DNA of 64,000 bases from Sphaerolaimus hirsutus (taxonomy: Eukaryota > Nematoda > Chromadorea > Monhysterida > Sphaerolaimidae), in the NCBI GenBank assembly GCA_964036195.1, contig OZ038451.1:20162318-20226317 (forward strand), given 5' to 3'. The notes under the pieces were generated by a model, which was given only the letters and a program-made list of their open reading frames with translations, was not told where the DNA came from and did not search any database. Position 1 is the stretch's first letter. Every line of letters begins with the position of its first letter. Shown piece after piece: positions 23,801-34,736 of the stretch. The position numbers and the translations under genes are program-made.

Positions 23801-26800
23801 GCCACTATTCCCCTCATTTATGGCCGCGTCGGTTTGCAAGTACTCAACTTGATTTTCCAACCCTAGTTCACTCAGCCTTCGACTAGTGTTGGACAGTACA
23901 TGTCAATCTTGCATCTTGCGTGTATCAACCATGGTAAAATATAGGTTTGTGAATATTTGGTGTTCGGCACATAAATACATACCGTATTAACTCGAAATAC
24001 CTCCAGGGAGTTTATTATTTCCCCAGCAAATTTTCAGAGGGGGGTAATCCGAGGGGGGGGCTTATTCGAGGGGGTCTATTATTTCGCCAGAAATTTTGTG
24101 AAATACCACATATGTATTCAGACGTAGGAAAATCAAACAATTACATAGATGTTTATGTGTTTATAGACGTATATAACTGTATATACGCATAAACCCTGCC
24201 CTAACGTCACTCAGTCATTGGTTTTAACGGCGAGAACTCGGCCATAAAGTAAACCCGACCGTAAAGTTAATCCGGCGGTAAGGCATAGTTGTACAAACGT
24301 ATTTACATTTACTCGATAAATACGTATACTCGAGTGCTGCGTAAATACGTTTACGTTTCCTCCCGAAAAAATACCGATACTCAGTTACTCGCGTACTTTT
24401 TGAAAGTATGCGAGTACAGAAAACGAGTATTTACAGATATTTACGTTTACTCACCTTTTACACAGCGTAAAACTAGAAAAATTTTACTTTACGTTTTCTG
24501 TATTCAGGTGTGACTAAAAATAAAATACTTAACGTTTACGTTTACTTTGAAAAAAGTTCAGTACAACTATGCCGTAATGATGCCCGGCCTAAAGTAGCAC
24601 CCACTACTTTACGGCCGGGTTTACTTTACGGCCGGACCATCCCCGGTTTCAACGTGTTTTCTGCATCGCACAGATCATAAACCGCAGTATTTGTAGTGTA
24701 CATTCTCTTTACACTCAATATGGGGGTATTTCGAGGGGGGGTTATTATTTCCTCAGCCAAATTTTAGGGGGGATTTCGAGGGGGGATTAATTCAAGGGGG
24801 GTTAATTCGAGGTAATACGGTATATTGACTGATCGCATTCAATGCTATTTATATATAGTTTAGGACTGTTACGGATTTTGATTGAAACAGTCAGGTGAAA
24901 AATTACAGAAGAGCCAAATTCATCCATAGTGAGAGCAATGTAATGCGACGAAAATAAATTCTATTTTTCACTAAAAACACAATATATATATATATATATA
25001 TTTAGAGTGGGTGTACTTATACGCTACAGCAATAGCGACGCTTTCGAGTGGCTTGGGTGACTCTTTTGCCACTCTGATCTTCGCCACCGTGCAAATGGGC
25101 GATGAGTATATAATTATATTGTGTTATATCTATTTATTTATTTTATAAATATCGCAACAAAGCACTTCCCAAAAATTCCTGCGATAACCCTTAAACGGCG
25201 TCAAGTGTCAACCGCAGCACCAAAATCGAATTGACATTTCAAAACTGTACAAAACGCCAAATGTAACAGAATTGGCCAGTACCAAAAATGGAGACCCAAT
25301 GGCAAGACAAAATTCTCCAGCTCGCGGTTTGGAGCGCAATTGCAAATGGGGTAAATTTGACTGAAAATTTTGGGATGGAAAGGTGTTTAAATGTAGTTTT
25401 CGAAATAACAAAAATACTCTTAAAAATGATAACTATCAGTGAACAATACTCAAAAATGTTCCAGCTTTCGCAATCCGTTACTTAGCCGTATCATCGAAAA
25501 ATTACCACCAAAAATTGCCATAACCAGAATTATACGAAGTGTTTCCAGGTGAAATGGCATCTCGTAATTTTAAAAACAAAAACTGACAGCGTTTTCCAAA
25601 CGAATTGCAGCCAAATCGCTAGCCCGATCAACTGCAAGAACGCGGCCGAAAAATTCTCGCCCATCAGAAGTGTGTACCTAAAAATGGAATTTTTAAGTGA
25701 ATCAACCGCTATCTAGGTATTCATCTCGAGGCGAAAATTATTGGCTACTACTCAGTGACCCCACCTCCAAATCCAAGGTATTATATATTCCCATCTGTTG
25801 CACATTTTTGTCGATTTTGTCACAATTTTCATTCAAAATCGCTGATTTTTGCACCTTTTCGTCCAATTTCACCTTACACGTGCTTACATTTCAAACTAGG
25901 TATTTTTACTTTCTTTAATGACTTTTCGCTCTGTTCAGAATTTACACTTTGATAACTCACGTGAACAATCCCGCAACAAATTTTTTCGCTTATCTATCCC
26001 TTTTTTCAAAAATCTACCCACCTTGACTCTGAGGGTTTTCAAATCGACACCTTTTCTTCTATTTCTTCCAATATGCGGCGTTGCCGCGCCAACCACGTGA
26101 GCATTTGTCACAACTAAGCCGTCAGGCCCGATTATAACGCCACTTCCCCCATTGCGCGCTTCCATTGTACCCAGAAACGTGTGAACGCTGAAAACGGATG
26201 AGGGAATTTTTAGGTCGATTTTGGTCGATTTTATGTCGAATGTCCTTTGCGGTCGAATATTATGACTGTGAAGTAATGGGATAGCATTATAAGCAGTGAT
26301 TCCTTTCAAAAGTATCCATTTTTATAGCGCTTAAATAAGGTTGCAAAGGGAGGCTGATACATTGACACTGATGTTTCCCACTGTAGAAGTATGTGGGGGC
26401 ACATTGGCAGGATATTATATATAGGGTTCAAACGATATATTGTATCGAATATCGGATATCGACCATTTTTTAAATATCGAATATCGATATCAAAAATTTT
26501 GAAAAAATATCGAATATCGATATCAAAAATTTTGAAAAAATATTGAATATCAACCATTTTTTCGATATATCGAACTTGTATTGTGTCCCTCAAGTAAGTT
26601 ATTATTTTCATTTTGAGATATTTATGATTGATCTTGCTATATTTATGATGAGATATTTATGATTGATGTGCTTATAGTATTGTATTTGATGAGTAAAAGT
26701 ACAGTATTTATAATGCAATCTTTATTGGAGTGCTAAATTTGAAGCCAGATAATACTGATATGCTATTTTTTGCAACATGCCCTTAAGCAATTAGTTTATA

Positions 26801-28079
26801 AGTATGAACTGTAATATCTACCAATTGTTATTTGTCTGATACACTTTGATTCATCATGTTTTTCTTCCATTTTCTACTTTTGAGTGATGTAATCCTTGTT
26901 CAAATTACTTGTACCATTCACATTTCAGTAAAGAGATGATTTACCATCTGTGCAACCACATGAAAATACAATATGCAACTTGAAATATGGCTTGCTATAC
27001 CACAAGCAAATCACAATATCGAATATAGAAATATCGAATATCGACCATTTTTTAATATCGAATATCGATATCGAGGTTCCATATCGTATAGATATCGAAT
27101 ATCGAGTGTAAGAAAAAAATATCGAATATCGATATCGAAAAGTCATATCGTTCGAACCCTAATTATATACTACACTAGCATATCATGGCTTACTAGTACA
27201 CAATAGCATGAACAAATTGAAGCCTTTACAATAAAAATGCCTCAAAACGAATGAAAACACCACCAACGGTAATGTGAATCTGAAATTGCACGCTTGTGTG
27301 CAAAAAATTGCGAAATACCTGGTGCATGTCTTCAGAAATTTTGCCTTTTGATTTATTTTTATTTTAAAAAACAATTTCCACCCTGTGATTTATTTTAAAT
27401 CAAATTTTTTAATCAGTTGTCAAAAATCAAGGGCCATCACTAAACCAACGTGTCAGTAAATGTGATATGTACCACAGCCGGTGCAGCCCGTTCAACGGCG
27501 TCCGCTACAAAATTAAATTTCGAAACGTGTGAATTCGTCACATTTTCTACGTCATTCTTTGTCTGAAAAATAAAGTTTCAGATTTTGTACTGGGATTTTT
27601 CATTTTTGAATGATGCAATTTGCTCCACATTAATTTACTCTTTTTGACTAGACTTTTTTGACTAGACTAGAAAATCCAGACTATTTTTTGTTAATCCAAA
27701 TTTCCAAAAACCAGACCTTGCACAAAGCGCGTCTGCCTAGAGATATCGATAAATTAGAATCGGCCCAATGTTCATTTTCGGCATGACGCCACAAAAATGG
27801 CGCTAAAACTAGCGCTCCACCAGCGAACAGCTTCGCACGGGCATAGCGGGAACTTCTATCATGATTATTGTCAGTTTGGCTGGAGAATGTCCGAAATCCA
27901 GAGTGCAAAACGGATACCCGCTGGGTAAAACGACCGCTGCAAGCTGCGTGTATTTAAAATATGTAAATAAATAAATGTTTTTCTACTTTAAAATTATTTA
28001 TTTTTTAAATTCATATACCTAAATATGTATTTTATTCAAAGCGCGCACCTGGACAACGGGAAAATGCTCGAAAAAACAT
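20864..28079 (-). CDS. HTRA2: HtrA2/Omi-like mitochondrial serine protease with C-terminal PDZ domain
   Basis: HtrA2/Omi is a trimeric trypsin-fold protease of the mitochondrial intermembrane space acting in protein quality control and apoptosis. Eleven exons on the minus strand: 28079-28049, 27943-27717, 27562-27450, 26187-26022, 25677-25588, 25360-25251, 23882-23783, 22906-22777, 21520-21286, 21090-21008 and 20937-20864. They sum to 1359 nt, or 452 residues (human HTRA2 has 458). The N-terminus is basic and free of acidic residues up to about residue 34 ([19 protein letters not shown]), like a mitochondrial presequence, then a hydrophobic segment near residues 49-62. Triad: His154 (TNAHVV), Asp200 (ASDLAAIRL), Ser272 (GNSGGPL). 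PDZ region about 355-452 ([12 protein letters not shown]). At the junction of the 25251 and 23882 exons the product seems to lack the few residues seen between FG(V/I)V and ELGL in relatives, so a micro-exon may be missed. Introns hold many transposons. Confidence 0.9.
21638..22673. mobile_element. ACCGTATTTCTTCTAATAGA element with AATAGAACGGCA words, split by a hAT copy
   Basis: Ends ACCGTATTTCTTCTAATAGA and CTGTTAGAAGAAATACGGT are inverted. The direct flanks AAAT (21634-21637 and 22674-22677) are a possible 4-bp duplication. Arms repeat CCTCCAATAGAACGGCA. The element 21763-22371 is inserted inside. It lies in an HtrA2 intron; a partial relative is at 40291-40380. Confidence 0.75.
21763..22371. 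mobile_element. hAT-like MITE with GGGATC arms, TSD GCGGCACC
   Basis: Termini TAGGGTTCAAACGGGAT and ATCCCGTTTGAACCCTA are flanked by exact GCGGCACC (21755-21762, 22372-22379). Arms are GGGATC tandem words. The core around 22000-22130 (TTTTCTGGCATTCACAGTTG) is shared with 23092-23688 and 40750-41183. Confidence 0.93.
23092..23688. mobile_element. hAT-like MITE with GGGATC arms, TSD ATCCTGAT, inverse orientation
   Basis: This is the same element as 21763-22371 in the opposite orientation, flanked by exact ATCCTGAT (23084-23091, 23689-23696). The two copies sit in neighbouring HtrA2 introns and could pair as a ~600-bp hairpin in the pre-mRNA. Confidence 0.93.
23991..24831. mobile_element. ACCGTATTAACTCGAA element split by a hAT-like insert
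   Basis: Ends ACCGTATTAACTCGAAATAC and AATTCGAGGTAATACGGT are inverted, with G-rich GGGGGGTTAATTCGA words. The core includes a taaACCCGACCGTAAAG palindromic part. The element 24284-24571 lies inside. It sits in an HtrA2 intron. Confidence 0.75.
24284..24571. mobile_element. Short hAT-like MITE with GTTTACG arms
   Basis: Ends CATAGTTGTACAAACG and TCAGTACAACTATG are flanked by CGGTAAGG and CCGTAATG (6 of 8 match). Arms are TTTACG words. It belongs with 45754-46615 and 37340-38730 by its GTTGT terminus. Confidence 0.65.
24983..25002. repeat. TA microsatellite
   Basis: About ten AT dinucleotides in tandem lie in an HtrA2 intron. Confidence 0.9.
26240..27400. mobile_element. Old copy of the catgggatagcattataag-core element, interrupted by 26422-27161
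   Basis: The left part (AATGGGATAGCATTATAAGC) and right part (CTACACTAGCATATCATGGC, then CACGCTTGTGTGCA) match the core of 4283-4966 and 37628-38337 when the insert is removed. Its outer termini are eroded. It lies in an HtrA2 intron. Confidence 0.65.
26422..27161. mobile_element. hAT-like MITE with ATATCG arms, TSD ATTATATA
   Basis: Ends TAGGGTTCAAACGATAT and ATATCGTTCGAACCCTA are flanked by exact ATTATATA (26414-26421, 27162-27169). Removing the insert and one flank restores the host element sequence seen at 4674-4685. Arms are AATATCGATATCG words. Confidence 0.93.
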
Positions 28080-29083
28080 CGAAAACACGGTATCGTAAGC
28101 GAAATGACCGATTTCGCAATCGAGTTTTTTTTCTTTTTGTATGAAATCTGAAAAAGATACGATATTTTCTGTTATTTTTCAGTTATTCGGTAAATATTAA
28201 ATATATTTTTTTACAGGACGAGTGCGTATTCTGGGAGACTATTATTGTCGGGATCATTGACTGAGGTGAGAGTGAAGTCCAATGCACTTATTTATGCTGC
28301 TGTTTCCTTGAACAATCAGAAGCCCAGTGCCAGAAGCCGGTGAAGCCCTGACACAAACATATGATGAAAATAGCTTTGAGGGATACTGAGATAATATGGT
28401 TGGCAAGTTCATTCACATATTATAAAGCAATATCCACAAAACAGTAGCATTTTTTACAATAAATAAACACACAAAACATGCACAACAAAACGTTGGCAAA
28501 ATCTGCAGAAACAGAGTGACAATAATTGTGACGAAACTTTTGTCACAAAAGTACACAAATCTAATCAAGTGAAAAAGTAGCTTCACACTCCCTGTTTCAA
28601 TCAACCAGCAAATCGCTTAGTAATCCCTCCTCAGCTTTCATTGTCTCATTATTTTTTGGTATTTAGCACATTGTACTTGAAGGCATGTAAGGCGGTAGGT
28701 CAGATTTCTGAGTAAGGGGCTTTGCTGCTTTTGAGTTTAGATGGTTAACTGGTAAAAATACCTGATGTCTCTATACTCTGCATTGGCAGTTAACATTGGC
28801 AGCATGCCAACAGTAACTCACAAGTGACTGTTGTAGAATAGTGGGAAAACATCATTGTTTGTTGTTAAAATGTAAATGTAACTAGTACTAACTGTAGGTA
28901 GTTTGATTTGATAGTACTGCATTTTTTGCCACTACCATTACAATTTACTACAATTTACTACTGCCACTACAATTTAAAGGAGGTCAATGTATTTATGAGT
29001 AACAGTTGGCATGCTGCCAATGAAGCCAATGATTAATAACTGTGCATGCACAGTATCAAGTCATTACAATTGAATTGAGTACA
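28080..29083. other. Intergenic region upstream of HtrA2
   Basis: The HtrA2 start and the stop of the Ig-domain gene are about 1 kb apart. I see no further gene or complete transposon. The sequence is AT-rich and single-copy looking. Promoter elements for HtrA2 would be expected just above 28080, but no clear motif can be named. Confidence 0.4.
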
Positions 29084-32012
29084 CTATGGTGAACTAACTG
29101 GCTCTGCTCCACCTAAATTTGACAGCTCATAAGAAGCTTTTGGACCTTTGTTGGCATTCGGATTAAATGCTGGCTGTCTTTGGCGTTCATTTGAAATCTT
29201 TGAGGGTGTGGTGGACTGTTATTTAAAAAAGTGAGGTTGCTCAAATTTTAAGAAAAGAATGATTAAAAGACAGTAACAATACAGATCAAAATGTATGTGG
29301 TCTGTTGTGAAACACTGCAGAATGTATGGGTATGCACACTCCAAGCAATTTGGAAGATATCGTATTTGCTTGAATAATTATCACCTTGAATGATTCCCCC
29401 CTCAAACAATTCTTCCCTGTTAGACGAGTGAGAGGAAAATAATTCTCCCCTTGAAAAATACCTCATTAAGGCATATGATCAGGTTGTTTTGTGCAATTTG
29501 AACAAAAATGGCATGTTATTTTGTGAATAAAAGATATTTAGTGAAATGACTTGACAGAAATACCCTTAAAATTTTTGAAATAATAATTTCTCCCCTTGAA
29601 TAATTCCCCTCCCCTCGAATAGTCTTCCCTTCATTCTCCAAAAAAATTATTCGAGAAAATACAGTATCTATGTGAATGGTGAAACCAGATGAAGTGCTAC
29701 AAAAGCACTACCCCTGAATTTAGGTGAAGTGATGTGGAGTTCGATACTTGCCCCCACTAACAGTTCATATGACAGCTCAATATTCATGACTTCAAAGCAA
29801 GTCACACACCCATATCTTCCCATGAAAGTGTCAATTGAAGGTGAAAAACATGATCACTCACATCAAACACAGTGACTTCATTTGTGTCATTTCCAAGTTC
29901 ATCTTTGTTTTGGTGGCTGAAATAAGACACAATAGCCAACAGTGCACAGACTGCTATGAATGCTGCAGTGATCAAGAATGCTATCCACATTGCTTGTATG
30001 TAGTTTTTTGGTGTAATAGCATATGGAATTCTGTAATTTGGGATTGGATTATTATTTGACAACTGTATTCAGCAACTATAAGATACTTCATGGTTCCAAT
30101 TCAAGGGGTGGAGAAGTTACAAGAAAAGTGTAAAGTGGTAAGTTATAACTGACAAATTTACTTGATGCTTGTAATTTTTCATCTCACTTGACTTGACACT
30201 TTTAACTTTAATGATCAGTAGATTCCAGTCTACTTCATTAGCTTGAACTGGCAAAAATACAATAGCTCAGTTACCTGTATGCATTCCCTTGAACATGTGG
30301 TTTTACCACTCCATTATCCAGCTGTGTGCATTTGTATGTACCAATTTGTTTGCTGGTGATTTCTATGATTGTCAAGGATCTGAAGAATGTGATGTTATTG
30401 ATGTCTGTGATAAACAGCAATAGCAAGATGGCAGCAAATAAAATTCCAAAAATTCTTTTGTAGAATTTCTGATTTTACAATTCCATCTTGATCAAGTTCA
30501 ATGCACATTTCTATTCAAGCGGAATCGTGGATCAGACTAAATACAAATAAAATTCTGACAACATTTTGCAAAAGATTTCACAATGATGCAAAAGATGTAA
30601 CCTGTTAACATCTATCAGATACTTGTTCCCATTGAGTGTGAAGTTCCCAGGCTTGTTTGCACTCAAAATGCCTCCATCGTCACCAGGTATTTGCCAGATG
30701 TAATAATTCAAATCACTCGACAAGGTGTCTGGAACAGTGCCAAAGACATGATTAGGCAATTTTATACTTATTGGTCATGCAAAGCCTATTGACTGCACAG
30801 TTTACAATGAAATCTACCACATTTCATGTGAATAAAAAACTACCGTATTACCTCGAATTATCCCCCCCCTTGAATCAACCCCCCCCTCGAATTAACCCCC
30901 CCTCAAAATGGGCTGGGGAAATAATAAACCCCCCCCTCGAAATACCCCCCCCCCTTCGGAATGATGTACGTCATGTACATAATAAATACGTCATGTACGC
31001 AATGTACATGATGTATATTACGGTTAATTTGCATTGTAGCAACACATAGAGTAGTTTGTGTAGCTATCTACGTTTTTATGTCCAAACATATCCTGTTTGG
31101 ACACATTTGTTACCTATTTTGGGTACGCAAATGCCTACTATTTACTACGATCCTTACGAAAATTTCTGACGAAATAATAAACCCCCCCCCCTCGAATAAA
31201 CCCCCCCCCCTCGAATTAACCCCCCCTCAAATTTTGCTGGCGAAATAATAAACCCCCATGGGGGTATTTCGAGGTAATACGGTATACTTTTATTGTATCA
31301 TCATAAACTAACTGGTGACTTTGATCACAATTTTTACTGTAACTTAATTCATCAAAACATGGTAACATTCATCTACAGCATACAGTCTGATCAGTATACT
31401 ACCGTCTTTCCTCGAAATACCACCCGGGGGTGATAGTTTCAGAGTGAGAATTTTGAGGGGGGGACGAGGGAGGGGTATTTCGAAGGGGGGCTTATTATTT
31501 CGCCAGAAATTTTTTGAACTTCCAGTACTAATTTGTTGTTTGTAACGTACGCAGACGTCGAAAAACACAACAGTAAGCACCATGTATAAGAGTCTATAGA
31601 CTTACATAAGTATGTAGGTGGTATAAATCAGGTTCTAACGTAACACAGTCATTGTTATCACGTCTGTTCTGCATTCCTTGGATCACAAACTGTAGGTTTT
31701 GTGGTTTACGTACCGTTTACACTCAATTTGGGGGAGGGGGTATTTCGAGGGGGGCTTATAAATTAATAGTGGCCATTTTGAGGGGGGTATATCGAGACAG
31801 GGGGGGGGGGTATTTCGAGGAAATACGGTAGATTGAAACAAAAGAAAATAGCACAAACCGTCTGTTCCATTACAATGCAATGTGACGTTTTTGCCAGCTA
31901 AAGTAGGCTTGTAAACCACCTTGAGTTTTTCAGGTGGATCAGAGCCAAGCGCTCTTGCCAAAATTGTGATAAAGGTTATTGTGAATGTTGTGAACATTAT
32001 TTTTGACAGCAT
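29084..32012 (-). CDS. Single-Ig-domain type I membrane protein, family not recognised
   Basis: I assembled this gene from five minus-strand exons: 32012-31859, 30728-30602, 30379-30275, 30030-29862 and 29215-29084. They sum to 687 nt (228 residues) with consistent phases. Residues 1-23 form a hydrophobic signal peptide (MLSKIMFTTFTITFITILA). Residues 25-128 form one Ig fold: Cys47 (VTLHC), Trp63 (YYIWQ) and Cys111 in GTYKC, preceded by SLTIIEITSKQIG, the usual strand-F approach. NVT, NGT and NFT sequons are present. Residues 142-163 are a transmembrane helix (AMWIAFLITAAFIAVCALLA). The cytoplasmic tail of about 60 residues has a Tyr in KASYELSNLG but no canonical ITIM. Such proteins are usually cell-surface adhesion molecules or receptors; ligand and family are unknown. 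The gene is divergent from the CD2BP2-like gene, with 931 bp between start codons. Intron 1 holds two ACCGTATT elements. Confidence 0.75.
29359..29665. repeat. CGTATTTGCTTGAATAAT element
   Basis: The left end CGTATTTGCTTGAATAATTA is mirrored by ATTATTCGAGAAAATACAG. Internal words are TTGAATAATTCCCC. It lies in the last intron of the Ig-domain gene. Relatives: 50895-51211, 56006-56279, 51647-51830 and 46890-47180. Confidence 0.7.
30842..31283. repeat. ACCGTATTACCTCGAATTA element
   Basis: ACCGTATTACCTCGAATTA is mirrored by TTTCGAGGTAATACGGT, with CCCCCCCTCGAATTAACC words and C/G runs. It lies in intron 1 of the Ig-domain gene, next to a second copy at 31401-31829. Confidence 0.8.
31401..31829. 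repeat. ACCGTCTTTCCTCGAAATAC element
   Basis: Inverted ends ACCGTCTTTCCTCGAAATAC and TTTCGAGGAAATACGGT with G-rich words. This is the second of two adjacent copies in intron 1 of the Ig-domain gene. Confidence 0.8.
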
Positions 32013-32943
32013 ATTTTGGTGATAATTGTTGAATTATTTAGGCTGGTCTGGTCATTATCAACCTGAAATACAAGCCAGCTGAAATTTCTTGCATTGAAAA
32101 AGGCAAAAACACAGTTCGAAAACGGTATAGGCAAATACAGACATAAACAAAACATACAAATTGTTATGGCAAAATATGCTATCGGCAATATTTGAAAACT
32201 ACACATTGGGAAAATTGTTTACACTGATGTATTTAGGTACAGGATGTGAATCTAGACGCTACAAAAATACACACGCTATGTTTTTACAATGTCAGTTCGA
32301 TGAAAAGTGTACAAGGGGAGGTACAAATGAAACTAAAGGGAGATTCTAAATATTTACATGGCACATGCATAAACTATTTACATGTCACACGCAAATGCGA
32401 CAACGTAAACGCATGTGATTCCTGTCGATAGAAATATAAAATTTGTATTATCCAGTTCGATGATTCATATTATACAACAATACCTATCCACATGTCAATG
32501 CGTAAATACCCAGGTACAATCGTAAAAGTATTTAAAATAAAAATCCGTTCATCAATGAATCATTGAAATTTTTAGAAAAATACACATCTTTTAACGATTT
32601 GTTGCCCACAAGTACAATGAGTAACTTTTCGGGCAGTTCAGTAACTGCACACTTTACAGTGAAATCTACCATACCCATTTGAATAGAAAAACAAACATTT
32701 GATTTTCCTCTCCTCGATATGGTTTACTCTCATCATGGATGATTTTAGTACTTAACTTCCCACGTGACCTTTTATTCATGAAAATACGGTAACATTCGTT
32801 CTTCAGCGTGCAGTCGATCCGTTTTAATAAGCGTGGTTTCCGCGATGTCTCTTTCAACTCACAATCTGACAAAAATTTCGGCAATGTATCCAAATAACTA
32901 CCACCACAAAAAAAAGAAAAAAAGTTTTCGAAACATCGCAAAA
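32013..32943. promoter_or_regulatory. Divergent intergenic region, likely bidirectional promoter area
   Basis: The start codons of the minus-strand Ig-domain gene and the plus-strand CD2BP2-like gene face away from each other across 931 bp. I see no transposon ends and no recognisable core promoter motif. Regulation from this segment is inferred from arrangement only. Confidence 0.35.
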
Positions 32944-34697
32944 ATGTCCAAGCGCGTTCGGTTCGCAGAATCCACGGACGATGGCACAGTGCCAAAACAG
33001 CCGAAATTACAACAAGAACAGAATGGAAGAGAGGGGGAACAAGTTTATGATTTACCAGAACAGGAAGAGAATGAAGTAGATGATGCTGACCAGTTTGGCG
33101 TGAGTTTGACGGGTTGCCAAGTTTTTCTTATCGGCGTATTCTGAAAATGTTTTTTTGTTAGATGTCAATTTGGGATTAAACAAACTTTGTATTCGAGTTT
33201 CGAATGTGTATTACGACTTTTCGGCGAAATGGCATTATGAAGCAGTGCAGCTTTTTCTTCATCTGGGGCCAGTTCCGCAAATTGAGAAGTAAACAGCGTC
33301 GTGAAATGGCAGAAGCGAAGTGAATTGAGAAGTAAAACAGCAAAAGCGAAATGAATTGAAAAGTAAAACGCAAAAGCGAATAAAATTGAGAAGTAAAATG
33401 GCAAAAGCGAAGAGAAATTACTTTTTCTTTTTATATTGTATTCTTCACTTCTGCCATTTTACTTCGCTTTTGCAATTTTACTTCTCACTTCTTAATTTGC
33501 GGAACTGGCACCAGGTCATGGTTTTTGGCTCTGTCTGCATGCTAAATTGCGTGCTTTATTGTCAATTCACTTCGCTTTTCACTATGGTTAACAAACGTGT
33601 TGAAATTAAAAGCCCATTTTTAACCATTCAAAATTTCAACCCTACTCTTCTCACACAATTTTTACACCAATTTTTTCTTTTTCACCCAGGAAGAACCAGA
33701 AGAATTGGTGGGCGAACGAAAAGAGTACGCAAGCAAACATACGCTCGATTCTGATGAGGAAATTGATGAGAAACATAAGAAACTCGATGTGAAAAAAGTT
33801 GATTTTGGTTTGTTTTGGGGCAAAGTTTTGTCTGAGATTTACTAAAATAGTAAATGGGCCCGGGAGCATTGGTGGGCGTTTTTTTGTAAAATTGAAACTT
33901 GCAATGGTGGAAGGTGGGATTCGAAGCCGCCTAACAGGAATTGGCTCTGATTTAATTTCTGATTGCAAGCATTGATTTTTTCGAGGTAATTATGTTTATG
34001 TCAATATTTGAAAAAATATTCAGTATTCGATATTCAATATGATATATCGTCCCAACCCTGATTGACTATACATGTGCTTTTTCAACATGTAAAATGCGTG
34101 TTTACTGAACCCCCATCATGTTCGCGTTCACTTTTCACCTCCCAAAAACATTTCCACCCATAACCCCCAATCAACCCCCTTCACCCAGGCCAAGAAAAAC
34201 CGACCATAGAATTCGATGGCGAGACGAAAATTACTCCATTCAACATGGACGATGAGTTAGAAGAGGGTCATTTCGACGCGATGGGCAACTACGTGTACGA
34301 CAAGCCCGACGAGATGTTGAAGGACGCCTGGCTGGATAATATCGATTGGGGCAGGGTGGGTTGGGGGGTTGTTTGAGGGTTGCTCTAGATTTTGTGTCGT
34401 TTTGGGTTCACGTTGGCCCTGCACAGGTTTGAACGTATTTGAGTTTACCAAAATGATGTATGTTAACTACTGTTGGTAGTCATTCCGGTAAACTTGAACT
34501 GATTTAATGAGTTTTCCAAAAAATGTCAAATTTCAGTGGAAAAATGGTGCGTAATGAAAATTAAGATGAAGAATATGACTGTAGAAATATATACACATGT
34601 AATTTAGTTATCATTGCGTCCTGTTATTTTTCCGTGTTTTTTTTCTTCATTTTACATGGTGAAGAGTAACTTTGTTTGTCTTATGCTTGAACTAGAC

Positions 34698-34736
<39 letters not shown>

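Noticed and set aside
24998-25110. Possible small HtrA2 exon with a THR-like VTQATRKR reading on the minus strand
   Set aside because: It could fill the short gap before RRLSELG, but no acceptor/donor pair fits both phases convincingly.
30842-31283. Fixed-length target duplication for ACCGTATT elements
   Set aside because: Flanks of different copies (AACT/ATAC, TCAT/ACCT, AAAT/AAAT) are inconsistent, so I do not assign a superfamily.
33895-33975. tRNA-like GGATTCGAAGCCGC in a CD2BP2 intron
   Set aside because: Only a T-loop-like box is present; no D-arm, anticodon arm or acceptor stem can be drawn.
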